Source: Erythrobacteraceae bacterium
GTDB taxonomy: Bacteria > Pseudomonadota > Alphaproteobacteria > Sphingomonadales > Sphingomonadaceae
Direction: 5' to 3'
DNA: 64,000 bases
NCBI GenBank assembly: GCA_027489065.1
Contig: JAIYAM010000060.1
Span: forward strand, 1 to 64,000
Part shown: piece after piece, positions 18,619 through 27,120 of the stretch
Position numbering within the stretch: position 1 is the stretch's first letter
Layout of the letters: every line of letters starts with the position of its first letter
Made by a program: the position numbers and the translations under genes
Notes under the pieces: model-generated
Database searches by the model: none
Told to the model about the DNA's origin: nothing
Seen by the model: only the letters and a program-made list of their open reading frames with translations

Positions 18619-20315
18619 GTGCCCGGCCCCATCACTGTCACGGTCTGCATCATCCCGCCGTGCATGTGGTAGAGCAGGTGGCAGTGGAACGCCCAGTCCC
18701 CAGGCGCGTCGGCGGTGAGGTCGAAGGTCGCGCTCGCGCCCGGCTGGACGATCACCACGCTCTTGCGCGGTTGCTTCGCGGGGCTCGCACCATTGACGAG
18801 GGTGAAGAACATCCCGTGCAGGTGGATGGGGTGCGCCATCATGGTGTTGTTGACGAGCTTCACCCGCACCCGCTCGTTGTTGGCGAAACGGATCGGTGTG
18901 TCGCTGACGGCGGAGTACATCTCGCCGTCGAAGGACCACATGTAGCGTTCCATGTTGCCTGTGAGGTGCAGTTCGAGCAGCCGCGAAGGCTCGCGCGTAT
19001 CGGTGTTCGGCTCGAGCGCGGCGAGCATCCGGTAATTGAGCACCCGGTGGTCCACATCGCGCAGGCCGAGCCCCGGGTCACCGAGCTTGTCGACCGGGTT
19101 CATCGAAACCATGTCGATCCCTGGGCCGACCTTGACGTCGGGCGGCAACAGCAGCGTGTCGCGCATCTTCATGCCCGCCATCGAGTGTGCGCCGTCGCCG
19201 TGGTCCATACCCATGTCGCCCATGTCGAGCAGCGGAGGCTTGCGCAGCGGCGGAATGGGGGCACGCGCGCCCGGGCGGCTCGCAAGTGTCGCGAGCGCCA
19301 TGCCGGAGCGGTCCATGCTCTCGGCAACGATCGTGTAGGCCTCGGCGCGCGGCTCGATGATCACGTCGTAGGTCTCGGCGGTGCCGATCTGGAATTCGTC
19401 GACCTCGACGGGCGCCACGTTCTGGCCGTCGGCCGCGATCACCTTCATGGGAAGGCCGGGAATGCGGACATTGAAGAAGGTCATCGCCGAACCGTTGATG
19501 ACCCTGAGGCGGATGCGCTCGCCCGGGTTGAAGAGGTATTCCATCCCCTCCTTCGGCCCGCGTCCGTTGGCGAGGTAGGTGTAGGTGCTCCCCGTGACAT
19601 CGGCGATATCGGTCGCGGGCATGCGCATTTCGGCCCACATCCGGCGGTCGGCGGCGGAGAGCGGATAGTCATCGCTCCAGCTGGTCTGCTGGTAATTGAA
19701 GAAGCCCTCGCCCTTGCGCAGGCGGTCCATGATCCGGTGGGGATGGAGCGGGGTGAACTCGCTGAGCAGCAGGATGTAGTCGCGATCGTATTCCGCAGGC
19801 TCGGCGCCCGCGGGATCGATGATCAGCGGGCCGTAATGCCCCTGCTGTTCCTGCAGGCCGGAATGGCTGTGATACCAGTAGGTGCCGGACTGGCGGACGG
19901 GGAACTCGTAGGCGAAGGTCTGCCCCGGCTTGATACCCGGAAAGCTGATCCCCGGCACGCCGTCCATGTGGAACGGCACCAGCAGCCCGTGCCAGTGGAT
20001 CGAGGTGTCCTCGGCAAGGTTGTTGGTGACATTGAGGCGGACGGTCTCGCCCTCCTTGAGGCGGACGAGCGGCCCCGGGACCGCGCCGTTGACGGCAACC
20101 CCGTGGCCCTTGCGCCCCTGCACCACCCGCATGCCCTCGCCCACGGCGAGGTCGATCACCGCGCCCGACACCTCGTCGAAGCCGACGCGGATCGGCACAG
20201 CACCGCGCGCGGAGTGCATCGAATGCCCCTGTGCCCAGGCAGGCATGGCGGCGAAGCCGGCAGCGGCCCCGGCCGTGCGGACAAAGCCGCGGCGTGTCAG
20301 TCGGGAAAGGGTCAT
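18615..20315 (-). CDS. copA: multicopper oxidase CopA, Tat-exported
   Basis: A 566-aa multicopper oxidase. A Tat signal (TRRGFVRT) starts it. Copper ligands are all present: HWHG near the N-terminus, HSHSG, HPIHLHG and HCHLLYHMHGGM in the C-terminal cupredoxin domain (the HCH motif of the type 1/type 3 centres). A Met/His segment (MDHGDGAHSMAGMKM) may bind Cu(I). The protein oxidises Cu(I) in the periplasm. It lies 7 bases after the merR stop and its own stop overlaps copB. Confidence 0.94.
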   Translation of the reverse strand: MTLSRLTRRGFVRTAGAAAGFAAMPAWAQGHSMHSARGAVPIRVGFDEVSGAVIDLAVGEGMRVVQGRKGHGVAVNGAVPGPLVRLKEGETVRLNVTNNLAEDTSIHWHGLLVPFHMDGVPGISFPGIKPGQTFAYEFPVRQSGTYWYHSHSGLQEQQGHYGPLIIDPAGAEPAEYDRDYILLLSEFTPLHPHRIMDRLRKGEGFFNYQQTSWSDDYPLSAADRRMWAEMRMPATDIADVTGSTYTYLANGRGPKEGMEYLFNPGERIRLRVINGSAMTFFNVRIPGLPMKVIAADGQNVAPVEVDEFQIGTAETYDVIIEPRAEAYTIVAESMDRSGMALATLASRPGARAPIPPLRKPPLLDMGDMGMDHGDGAHSMAGMKMRDTLLLPPDVKVGPGIDMVSMNPVDKLGDPGLGLRDVDHRVLNYRMLAALEPNTDTREPSRLLELHLTGNMERYMWSFDGEMYSAVSDTPIRFANNERVRVKLVNNTMMAHPIHLHGMFFTLVNGASPAKQPRKSVVIVQPGASATFDLTADAPGDWAFHCHLLYHMHGGMMQTVTVMGPGT

Positions 20316-20321
20316 GGTGTC

Positions 20322-20744
20322 CTATACGCCCCGCGCACGGGTCTGGTTGCCGGACGGGGCGGGTTTGGCCGGAATGCTGAAGGCGCTGAGGATCGGGCAT
20401 GGGCCCTCGCCGCCATGCGCGCAGTCTTTGACGAGATCCTTGAGCGCCGCGCGCATCGTCCTGAGCGTCGCGATCTTCTCGTCGATTGCGGCGATGCGTG
20501 CCTCGGCGAGCGAGCGCGCGGCGGCGCGGTCATCACTCTCGAGCCCCAGCAGGATCGCGATCTCCTCCAGCGTGAAGCCCGAGGTCTGCGCCGCGCGAAT
20601 CGAGCGCAGCCGTTCGAGATCCGCAGCGGAATAGCGCCGCGCGCCCGCGCTCCGCGGCGGCTCGGCAAGCAGCCCGCGGCGCTGGTAGAAACGGATCGTC
20701 TCGACAGAGACACCTCCTGACCGTGCCAGATCACCGATTTTCAT
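20322..20744 (-). CDS. MerR family metal-responsive regulator, CueR-like
   Basis: A 140-aa MerR regulator: HTH (VSVETIRFYQRRGLL, residues about 13-27), long dimerisation helix, and a metal-binding loop with Cys 108 and Cys 116 (C-x7-C, ending CPIL). CueR-type Cu(I) sensors have C-x7-C, whereas mercury MerR has C-x8-C and a third cysteine before the dimerisation helix; this protein lacks that cysteine. So a Cu(I) sensor is the better guess. ATG 20744 follows GAGG by 5 nt. It leads the cop operon and is divergent from the Grx-MauE gene. Confidence 0.85.
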   Translation of the reverse strand: MKIGDLARSGGVSVETIRFYQRRGLLAEPPRSAGARRYSAADLERLRSIRAAQTSGFTLEEIAILLGLESDDRAAARSLAEARIAAIDEKIATLRTMRAALKDLVKDCAHGGEGPCPILSAFSIPAKPAPSGNQTRARGV

Positions 20745-20753
20745 CATCACCTC

Positions 20754-20785
20754 TTGAAACCGTACCATAGTACGGGACCTACATA
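20754..20785 (+). promoter_or_regulatory. MerR-type promoter with dyad operator
   Basis: TTGAAA (20754-20759), a 20-bp spacer, then TACATA (20780-20785). Within the spacer, CCGTAC-CATA-GTACGG (20760-20775) is a perfect inverted repeat. The long spacer and central dyad are the hallmark of MerR-activated promoters. It points to the Grx-MauE gene at 20821; on the opposite strand the same -10 reads TATGTA with TTGAAA (20807-20802) 16 bp upstream, so merR may share it. Confidence 0.82.
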
Positions 20786-20820
20786 CGGTTCTCCAGCCAG
20801 TTTTCAAGGGAACAAATGCC

Positions 20821-21570
20821 ATGAATTCCGCACCCAGGACCGCCGTTCTTCACCGCATGGTGATGCCGGGGCACACCTGCCCCTACGGCCTCAAGGCGCG
20901 CCATCTGCTGCGCAAGCAGGGGTACGCGGTCGAGGATCACCACCTCACCACACGCGAGGAGACCGACCGCTTCAAGGCCGAGCACGGCGTCGCCACCACG
21001 CCGCAGATCTTCATCGATGGCCAGCGCATCGGCGGCCATGACGACCTGCGCCGCTACTTCGGCCTCATGGTCGCCGACCCTGCCGCCACCAGCTACCGCC
21101 CGGTGATCGCCCTGTTCGCGATGACCGCACTGATGGCGCTCGCGGCAGGCTATGCGGCGGACGGCATGATCATGCCGATGCGCGTCATCGAATGGTTCAT
21201 CGCCTTCAGCATGTGCGTGCTGGCGCTGCTCAAGCTGCAGGACGTCGACAAGTTCGCGACGATGTTCCTCAATTACGACCTGCTCGCCATGCGATGGGTG
21301 CCCTACGGCCGGATCTACCCCTTCGCCGAAGGGCTGGCGGGTGTGCTGATGGTGGCCGGCGCACTGCGCTGGCTGTCGATACCCATCGCGCTGTTCATCG
21401 GCACGGTGGGCGCGGTGTCGGTGTTCAAGGCGGTCTATCTCGATCGCCGCGAATTGAAGTGCGCCTGCGTCGGCGGCAGCAGCAACGTGCCGCTCGGCTT
21501 CATCTCGCTGACCGAGAACCTGATGATGGTGGGCATGGCGCTGTGGATGCTGTGGGGGACGTCCGTCTAG
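20821..21570 (+). CDS. glutaredoxin-MauE fusion membrane protein
   Basis: A 249-aa protein. Residues about 8-85 are a glutaredoxin domain (HTCPYGLKARHLL, then TTPQIFIDGQRIGG) whose CPYG keeps only the first active-site cysteine. Residues about 100-249 form a MauE/DoxX-like four-helix membrane domain with the KCACVGG and VPLGFISLTENLMM motifs. Such proteins handle periplasmic or membrane thiol redox. The MerR-type promoter in front of it, and the divergent cop operon, suggest metal or thiol stress control. Confidence 0.82.
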   Translation: MNSAPRTAVLHRMVMPGHTCPYGLKARHLLRKQGYAVEDHHLTTREETDRFKAEHGVATTPQIFIDGQRIGGHDDLRRYFGLMVADPAATSYRPVIALFAMTALMALAAGYAADGMIMPMRVIEWFIAFSMCVLALLKLQDVDKFATMFLNYDLLAMRWVPYGRIYPFAEGLAGVLMVAGALRWLSIPIALFIGTVGAVSVFKAVYLDRRELKCACVGGSSNVPLGFISLTENLMMVGMALWMLWGTSV

Positions 21571-21607
21571 TTCGCCCCCCTGGCCAAGCGCCCGGCGGTG
21601 GAGGCGA

Positions 21608-22009
21608 TCAGCCGCCCGGGTTGGCCGCGCTCAGCCGGATGAACGGCGCGCGCAGGTCAGCCGGGCTAGCCGCCTCGAGCGCACCTGCCGCGACATCCTC
21701 GGCCGACCAGAACAGCGACGGCGCCGTATCGTCGAGCATCGCCCAGTTGGGGAACAATCGCTCGCCCATGTCCTCGCTCAGCAGCAGTTCGACATTGGCG
21801 TGGCGATCGTCCTCGCAGATGCGCGCATAGAGCGCATCGATCGCATCGGCGGGGCCTTCGATCAGTTGGAGATAGAGATCATGACGGCAAATCAGTGCCC
21901 CGGTGATGCCCATCAGCGGATTGTTGCGCCGGGCGACCGACAGGATCCCCGCCAGCATGGAACGATCGAAGCCGAAAGGCTGCGAGCGATAGATGATGCG
22001 CTTTTCGAT
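21608..22009 (-). CDS. BLUF domain blue-light sensor (start codon non-standard)
   Basis: A stand-alone BLUF photoreceptor of about 133 aa. The flavin-contact residues fit the AppA pattern: Tyr 7 in IIYRS, Asn 30 in RRNNP and Gln 48 in YLQLIEG, with GITGALI between. It should bind FAD and sense blue light, passing the signal to a partner since no output domain is attached. There is no ATG, GTG or TTG upstream in frame within the gap; an ATC at 22009 follows GGGGAG by 6 nt and is the best candidate start. The first ATG inside would remove Tyr 7. Confidence 0.75.
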   Translation of the reverse strand: MEKRIIYRSQPFGFDRSMLAGILSVARRNNPLMGITGALICRHDLYLQLIEGPADAIDALYARICEDDRHANVELLLSEDMGERLFPNWAMLDDTAPSLFWSAEDVAAGALEAASPADLRAPFIRLSAANPGG

Positions 22010-22110
22010 TGGAGGCTCCCCGCGTGACGTGATGTGCGTGAAGCTACGCGAAAGCGGGCGCGGGGGATAGCGGCGTGTTTTGCGTTCGCTCCGCCTACGG
22101 TCGCCACATC

Positions 22111-22737
22111 TCAGGTCGCGAGGATCGCCGGTCCGATCAGCCCCATCCACAAGGCCATTCCCGCAACCCCGCCGACGAGCGCGGATGACAAACTGGCGAT
22201 CCGGCCGGCCGGCATCGGCCGCGTCATCGTCCAGAGCCAGTACGCCAGCAGGGCGCAGAACTGAATCGCCACCAGCCATACAGGCGAAAGGCCGAGAGCG
22301 GTTGCGGCGTTGTATTCATCGAAGTTGGGCGCGCCCTGAAACGCGGTGCCATCGAACCACGCCTTGGCCACCCAGAACAGGTAGGTCCCGCCGACCAGAA
22401 AACGGATGGGCGCGGTAATCGCCAAAGCGAACGCCCATAGCGAGCGAGGTCGGCTGGTCAGGCCCCATGCAGCGATTCCCATCAAGGCGATCGTCACGAG
22501 CGGGCCCGCCGATGCCTGCAATGCCACGGCCGTATCTGCGGCCAATCCGATTTCCGGCCCACCCGACACGCTTCCGGGGTTCATCCGAACGGGAAAACCC
22601 AGTCCGAGTCCGACACAAAAGTGGCCCAGTTCGTGGAGGATTATGGCCGAGGGAGCCAGCAGAGCGCCCCAGCCCGCCAGAGCAAGGAGATCCCGCCAAG
22701 CCGGGCGCCGCGCGCGGGCTGCATTGTCGGTATCCAA
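22111..22737 (-). CDS. putative membrane zinc metalloprotease (M50-like, HELGH)
   Basis: A 208-aa protein with several membrane helices. Residues about 25-40 contain the zinc site SAIILHELGHFCVG, as in site-2 protease-like M50 or related peptidases, but the second half lacks an obvious LDG motif, so the family is tentative. It starts with TTG at 22737 after GGGGGA (6 nt); a longer in-frame reading to 22881 has a non-membrane basic leader and is doubtful. Confidence 0.65.
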   Translation of the reverse strand: MDTDNAARARRPAWRDLLALAGWGALLAPSAIILHELGHFCVGLGLGFPVRMNPGSVSGGPEIGLAADTAVALQASAGPLVTIALMGIAAWGLTSRPRSLWAFALAITAPIRFLVGGTYLFWVAKAWFDGTAFQGAPNFDEYNAATALGLSPVWLVAIQFCALLAYWLWTMTRPMPAGRIASLSSALVGGVAGMALWMGLIGPAILAT

Positions 22738-22834
22738 GTGCCATCCCCCTGGTCGGTGCCCATCCGGAGTATTACTGGCAGGCTGGGATTGCGCAACGGC
22801 GACCTTCGGGCCGATCGGGGCGACTATGCGATGC

Positions 22835-23383
22835 TCACCTCGCCAGCGGACCTTCCGCGAAGTCCTTGCGCGTGATTGCATAGGTCAGGTGCGGGATCAC
22901 CTCGCCCCCTGCCATGATCCGCTCCTCGCGGCGGTCGGTCAGCCGGGCGCCGATCTTCTCCAGTGCGCGGCGCGAGCGGGTGTTGGTTTCGCCCACCAGA
23001 AAGCGCACTTCCGCGACGCTGGCCAAAGCATGGGCCAGCATCAGGCGCTTCATTTCGTGGTTGTATCGCCCGCCCCAGTGCGAGCGGGCAAGGAAGGTCC
23101 AGCCGATCTCGACCGAACCGCCGTTCTCCTCCTCGAGCCCCTGAAATCGAGACGATCCGATCACCCTGCCGGTTTCGGCGTCGATCGCCACCAGCGCGCC
23201 CTTGTTCGCCAGCGCGTCCTCGAAGAAGGCGCGGAACACCGGCTCGCGCCAGCGGTCATGCGCTGGGTGCTGCTCCCAGATCAGCGGATCTGATGCGACT
23301 GCGAAGAGCGCGTCCCAGTCGTCCGGGCGGAGCGGGCGCAGGCGGACATGCTCGCCCTCCAGCACCGGCTGGCGGCCGAGCAT
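22835..23383 (-). CDS. GNAT family acetyltransferase (RimJ/RimL-like)
   Basis: A 182-aa GNAT protein: LRPLRPDDWDALFAVASDP at the start, RVIGSSRFQGL and VEIGWTFLARSHWGGRYNHEMKRLM in the acetyl-CoA region, and VGETNTRSRRALEKIGAR near the end. It belongs to the RimJ/RimL branch that acetylates N-termini or small amines. ATG 23383 lies just after the aminotransferase stop (5 nt), in one operon. Confidence 0.87.
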   Translation of the reverse strand: MLGRQPVLEGEHVRLRPLRPDDWDALFAVASDPLIWEQHPAHDRWREPVFRAFFEDALANKGALVAIDAETGRVIGSSRFQGLEEENGGSVEIGWTFLARSHWGGRYNHEMKRLMLAHALASVAEVRFLVGETNTRSRRALEKIGARLTDRREERIMAGGEVIPHLTYAITRKDFAEGPLAR

Positions 23384-23388
23384 TGCCG

Positions 23389-24567
23389 TTACTGCGCCAC
23401 CGCCGCCAGCGCGGCGATGAACTTGGGCAGGTTCGAAGGGGTGAGCCCTGCGATGTTGATGCGGCCCGAGGCGGCCATGTAGATGCCGTGCTCCTCGCGA
23501 AGCGTGGCGACCTCCTCCTTGGTGATCGGCAGCATCGAGAACAGCCCGTTCTGCGTGCCCAGCGGGGTGAGGTCGACCCGCCCTGCCGTGCCCGCCGCCG
23601 CAAGGGCATCGCGCACCTCGCGCATCCGCGCGCGCATCGTATCGAGCTCGGCGAGCCACAGCCCGGTCAGTTCGGCATCGTTGAGCACGATCCGCACCGC
23701 CGCGCCGCCGTGATCGGGCGGCATCGACCATGCCGCGCGGGCCAGCGCATTGGCGTTGGAGAAGGCGGTATCGAGGTCGCCCGGCTCCTTGGACATGACG
23801 TAGAAGGCGCCGACGCGGTCGCGGTATTGGCCGAAGTTCTTGTCGCAGCTATGCGCGACGAAGGCTTCCGGCACGGCGGCGAGCACGGCGCGCATGCCGG
23901 CCGCGTCCTCCTCCATGCCGTGGCCCAGGCCCTGATAGGCGGAATCGATGATCGGGAAGGTGCCGCTTTTAGCGAAAGCTGCGGCGATCGCGGTCCACTG
24001 GTCGGCGGTGTAATCAATGCCGGTCGGGTTGTGGCAGCAGGCGTGGAGCAGCACGGCCTCGTCCGGGCCCGCGCCGTTGATCGCGGCCAGCACCGCATCG
24101 AGGTTCGCCGTGCCGTCGGGGTTGGCGTGTTCGAAGGGGGCAAGCTCCAACCCGAGATCGGCGAGGATCTGCGCGTGGTTCGGCCAGCTCGGCACGCCCA
24201 TGTGGACGCGGCGGACGCCCGCCTTCTGGGCCATCGCAAGAGCGAGGCGGACGGCGCCCGTGCCGCCGGGGCTCTGCATGCCCTGAACGCGCCCGCCCAT
24301 CGTGGGGTCACCCGCGCCGAAGATGTATGGCATCAGCGCGGTGACAAAGCCCATGTCGCCTTCCGGGCCGAGGTAGGACTTGCTCTCCTGCGTGTCGACA
24401 AGGCGTTGCTCGGCCGCCTTGATCGCGGCGAACACCGGGGTCGCGCCGTCTTCGGTGCGGTAGACGCCCACGCCGAGGTCGATCTTCTCGGCGCGCGGGT
24501 CGGCAGCGTGGAGGCGGATCAGGGCGAGCAGCGCGTCGGGCGCCTGGGGGCTGAGTCGGTCAAGCAT
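23389..24567 (-). CDS. aspartate/aromatic amino acid aminotransferase (class Ia)
   Basis: A 392-aa PLP enzyme with the PLP lysine in SCDKNFGQYRDRVG (class Ia pattern SxxKNFGLYxERxG), the HACCHNPTGID Asn-Pro motif and IDSAYQGLGHG. The N-terminus AEKIDLGVGVYRTEDG is that of AspC/TyrB, which transaminate aspartate, phenylalanine and tyrosine. The start used is ATG 24567; TTG 24579 is possible. Exact specificity between AspC and TyrB is not resolved. Confidence 0.92.
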   Translation of the reverse strand: MLDRLSPQAPDALLALIRLHAADPRAEKIDLGVGVYRTEDGATPVFAAIKAAEQRLVDTQESKSYLGPEGDMGFVTALMPYIFGAGDPTMGGRVQGMQSPGGTGAVRLALAMAQKAGVRRVHMGVPSWPNHAQILADLGLELAPFEHANPDGTANLDAVLAAINGAGPDEAVLLHACCHNPTGIDYTADQWTAIAAAFAKSGTFPIIDSAYQGLGHGMEEDAAGMRAVLAAVPEAFVAHSCDKNFGQYRDRVGAFYVMSKEPGDLDTAFSNANALARAAWSMPPDHGGAAVRIVLNDAELTGLWLAELDTMRARMREVRDALAAAGTAGRVDLTPLGTQNGLFSMLPITKEEVATLREEHGIYMAASGRINIAGLTPSNLPKFIAALAAVAQ

Positions 24568-24638
24568 GGCCGAGCGCAATGCCGCCCCGCCCCGTTCGCC
24601 GCAACAGCGATTTCGCTTGGTTGCTCAGAAAGGCGTGC

Positions 24639-25424
24639 TCAGAACGGCACCCACTTCTGTTCCTTGGAGAACTTCATGTAGCCCGCATTGATCCCGAGCC
24701 GCAGCCCTGCGCCGACCCGGATCGGGATCAGCACCACGTCGCCGCGGCGCAGGTAGCTCGCGGTCAGCCCGCCGACGAAATAGGCCTGCCCCTCGCCCGA
24801 GGGGAAGCGGTTGAAGAGGGTCTCGGTATCGTAGAGGTTGTAAACCAGCACGAAGGTGTTGCCGGCATTGGCCCCGGCATCGAACCCGATCGACGGCCCG
24901 GTCCAGTAGACCTTCTGTTCGCCTTCGACCTTGTGGTGGAGCGTCCCCGAGCCATAGCGCGCGCCGACGATGAACGCCCCGCCCGCTTCGCGCCCGACGA
25001 TGTAGCCGTTGGGGCGGCCCTGCTTCTTGAGCAGGTCCTCGATCAGCTTGGCGAGGCCTTCTGCACCCTTGCCGAACACGCCTTCGGCCGCACCGATGAG
25101 GTCGTCCTCGCCATAGGTTTCGGAGGTCGCGGCGGGCACGGCGTCGGGCAGGGGTGCGGCAGCCGTGGCGGGCGCGGCGTACTCGCTCCAATTGCCGGTC
25201 GGGTCGGCGGGGGCCGGTGTCGCGGGGGCAGTGGAGGGGGCGCTCGTCTGCGGCTGGGCAAGGTCGGCGTCGATCCCCTGATCGCTCATGGCGGCATCGG
25301 GATCGACTTTCTGAAGATCCTGCGCCGCGACAGGCGCAGTCAGGGCGAGCGCCGCGAAGGCGCCCAGCATAAGACCCGCGAACTTGCGTCCGAGATCAGG
25401 GAAACGGGCGGTCATCACGTTCAT
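24639..25424 (-). CDS. eipA: EipA family envelope integrity protein (DUF1134)
   Basis: A 261-aa exported protein. A Pro/Ala-rich segment follows the signal peptide (APVAAQD), then the conserved DUF1134 domain (residues about 105-261) with IIDLL-like helix, GYIVGREAGGAFIVGARYG, GPSIGFDAGANAGNTFVLVYNLYD and LRRGDVVLIPIRVGAGLRLGINAGYMKFS. In Brucella EipA is needed for envelope integrity; the same role is inferred here. The start ATG 25424 follows AGAGG. Confidence 0.85.
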   Translation of the reverse strand: MNVMTARFPDLGRKFAGLMLGAFAALALTAPVAAQDLQKVDPDAAMSDQGIDADLAQPQTSAPSTAPATPAPADPTGNWSEYAAPATAAAPLPDAVPAATSETYGEDDLIGAAEGVFGKGAEGLAKLIEDLLKKQGRPNGYIVGREAGGAFIVGARYGSGTLHHKVEGEQKVYWTGPSIGFDAGANAGNTFVLVYNLYDTETLFNRFPSGEGQAYFVGGLTASYLRRGDVVLIPIRVGAGLRLGINAGYMKFSKEQKWVPF

Positions 25425-25691
25425 TATGCGGCCTCTCGCAAGCTCGGTCAGCCCCGGTTCTTTGCGCATCGCAGGAGAATCCTTGTCTCTGGCCCATGCA
25501 ACCGCTCGTCGCCGGACCGAATCGGATTTGCGACGAACCGTGCCCTCCTGCCGGGGCGAGGCTGAACGCCCGCCGAACCGCGCGCCGCTCCGAGGTGCTG
25601 CGCGAGGGGCCGCGGCTTTTTTGTCCGAGCCACCTTGCCGCTGACGCAATGCCCGACTATAGCGCCGCCCTCGCAGCCAAGCGTTGTGCCC

Positions 25692-25782
25692 GGAGACGTG
25701 GGTGAGTGGCTGAAACCAGTTCCCTGCTAAGGAACCGTACTCTATCAGGGTACCGAGGGTTCGAATCCCTCCGTCTCCGCCA
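25692..25782 (+). tRNA. tRNA-Ser (GCT)
   Basis: A 91-nt cloverleaf including encoded CCA (25780-25782). The acceptor arms GGAGACG and CGTCTCC pair, the anticodon stem GTTCC/GGAAC encloses CTGCTAA with anticodon GCT, a long variable arm follows (serine type), and the T-arm has GAGGGTTCGAATCCCTC. Confidence 0.97.
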
Positions 25783-25877
25783 CCTTTGCCCGAAATCGAA
25801 GCAGCATGTGCTGTGTCCCAGGCGCGCTGCGTCGATCGCTCGTGAGCGCCCGCACGGGCGCGCAAGGCATGCTCAGG

Positions 25878-27044
25878 CTAGTCGCGCAGCAACCCTGGCA
25901 CAGCCAGAGCTTCCGCAAGGCCCGAGAGCGCGGCCGCAAGCGTCGCGCGTTCCTTGGCGAAACAGAAGCGCACCAGATGTGTCTCCGGCGCACCCGCGTA
26001 GAAGGCCGAGACCGGGATAGCGGCGACGCGCGCGTGATCGATGATCAATTCGCAGAACTGCGTGTCGGGGATCGTGATGCCGGAGGCCCGAAGGTCGACC
26101 GTGACGAAGTAGGTCGCCGCGCTGGGCAGCACCGCGAGGCCGATTGCCGCGAGCCCCTCGGTGAGAAAATCCCGCGACGACTGGTGTTCGCGGCAGGCGG
26201 TGGCGATCCACGCGTCCTGGCTGTCCAGCCCCTCGGCAATCGCCCATTGCAGGTTCGGCGGGGTGGTGAAGGTGAGGAACTGGTGCGCCTTGGCGAGCAC
26301 CCGCGCGAGCGGCGAGGCGGCGCACATCCAGCCGACCTTCCAACCCGTCAGCCCGAAGATCTTGCCCGCAGAGCCGATCTTGACGGTGCGCTCCTCCATC
26401 CCGGGGAAGCTCATCAGCGAGCGGTGCGCCGCGCCGTCATAGACCAGCGCCTCCCAGACCTCGTCGCAGATCGCGATGATGTCGTGTGCAATGCAGACCT
26501 CGGCGAGAAAGGCGAGGTCAGCTTCGGCGGCGCGCGTGCCCAGCGGGTTGAGGGGATCGTTGACAACGCACAGGCGCGTGCGCGGACCGATGCTGGCGGC
26601 CAGCTGCGCCCGGTCGATCCGTCCCGAGGGAAGGGTCAGGCGCACGGGCCGCGGCGTGCCTCCGGCCCGCAGCACGAGCGGAAGATAGGCGTCATAGAGC
26701 GGCTCGAACAGCAGCACCTCGTCGCCAGGGGCGATCAGCGCGAGCAGGCTCGCCGCCAACGCCTCGGTCGCGCCGGAGGTGACGACGATCCCGTCCGGGT
26801 CGAGCGCGAGGCCCTGCTGCCGTCCGTACCAGCGTGCGACCGCCGCGCGCAGCTCGGGCAGGCCGCCAGAGGGCGGATACTGGTTGGAACGCTCGTGCAG
26901 CGCCGCAGCGGCTGCGGCGATGACGGTTTCGTTGCGCGGCCCGTCGGGAAAACCCTGTCCCAGGTTGACCGCACCGGTCGCCCGGGCACGCGCGGACGTC
27001 GCCTCGAAGATGGTGGTGGGCATGTCGCGGAAGATCGGGTTCAT
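25878..27044 (-). CDS. class I/II PLP aminotransferase (KAT/YbdL-like)
   Basis: A 388-aa PLP enzyme: MNPIFRDMPTTIFEATS, NLGQGFPDGP, NQYPPSGGLPELRAAVA, then the PLP lysine in SAGKIFGLTGWKVGW. The ordering and YPPSxGxPELR motif match the methionine/kynurenine aminotransferase (YbdL, KAT) branch. Substrate is not fixed by sequence. The ATG at 27044 is followed upstream by the receptor gene after 76 nt. Confidence 0.87.
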   Translation of the reverse strand: MNPIFRDMPTTIFEATSARARATGAVNLGQGFPDGPRNETVIAAAAAALHERSNQYPPSGGLPELRAAVARWYGRQQGLALDPDGIVVTSGATEALAASLLALIAPGDEVLLFEPLYDAYLPLVLRAGGTPRPVRLTLPSGRIDRAQLAASIGPRTRLCVVNDPLNPLGTRAAEADLAFLAEVCIAHDIIAICDEVWEALVYDGAAHRSLMSFPGMEERTVKIGSAGKIFGLTGWKVGWMCAASPLARVLAKAHQFLTFTTPPNLQWAIAEGLDSQDAWIATACREHQSSRDFLTEGLAAIGLAVLPSAATYFVTVDLRASGITIPDTQFCELIIDHARVAAIPVSAFYAGAPETHLVRFCFAKERATLAAALSGLAEALAVPGLLRD

Positions 27045-27120
27045 GGGCCGGGGCTTTCTCCTGACAGGCTGGATACCATGCAACGCGCAAGCCTGCGTAC
27101 GCCCGCTGCCGGTCCCGGTA

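Noticed and set aside
18660..20720. 686-codon plus-strand frame opposite copA.
   Set aside because: His/Val/Arg-rich translation with no domain; antisense of a motif-complete multicopper oxidase.
22963..24681. 572-codon plus-strand frame.
   Set aside because: Antisense to the acetyltransferase and aminotransferase genes; no domain.
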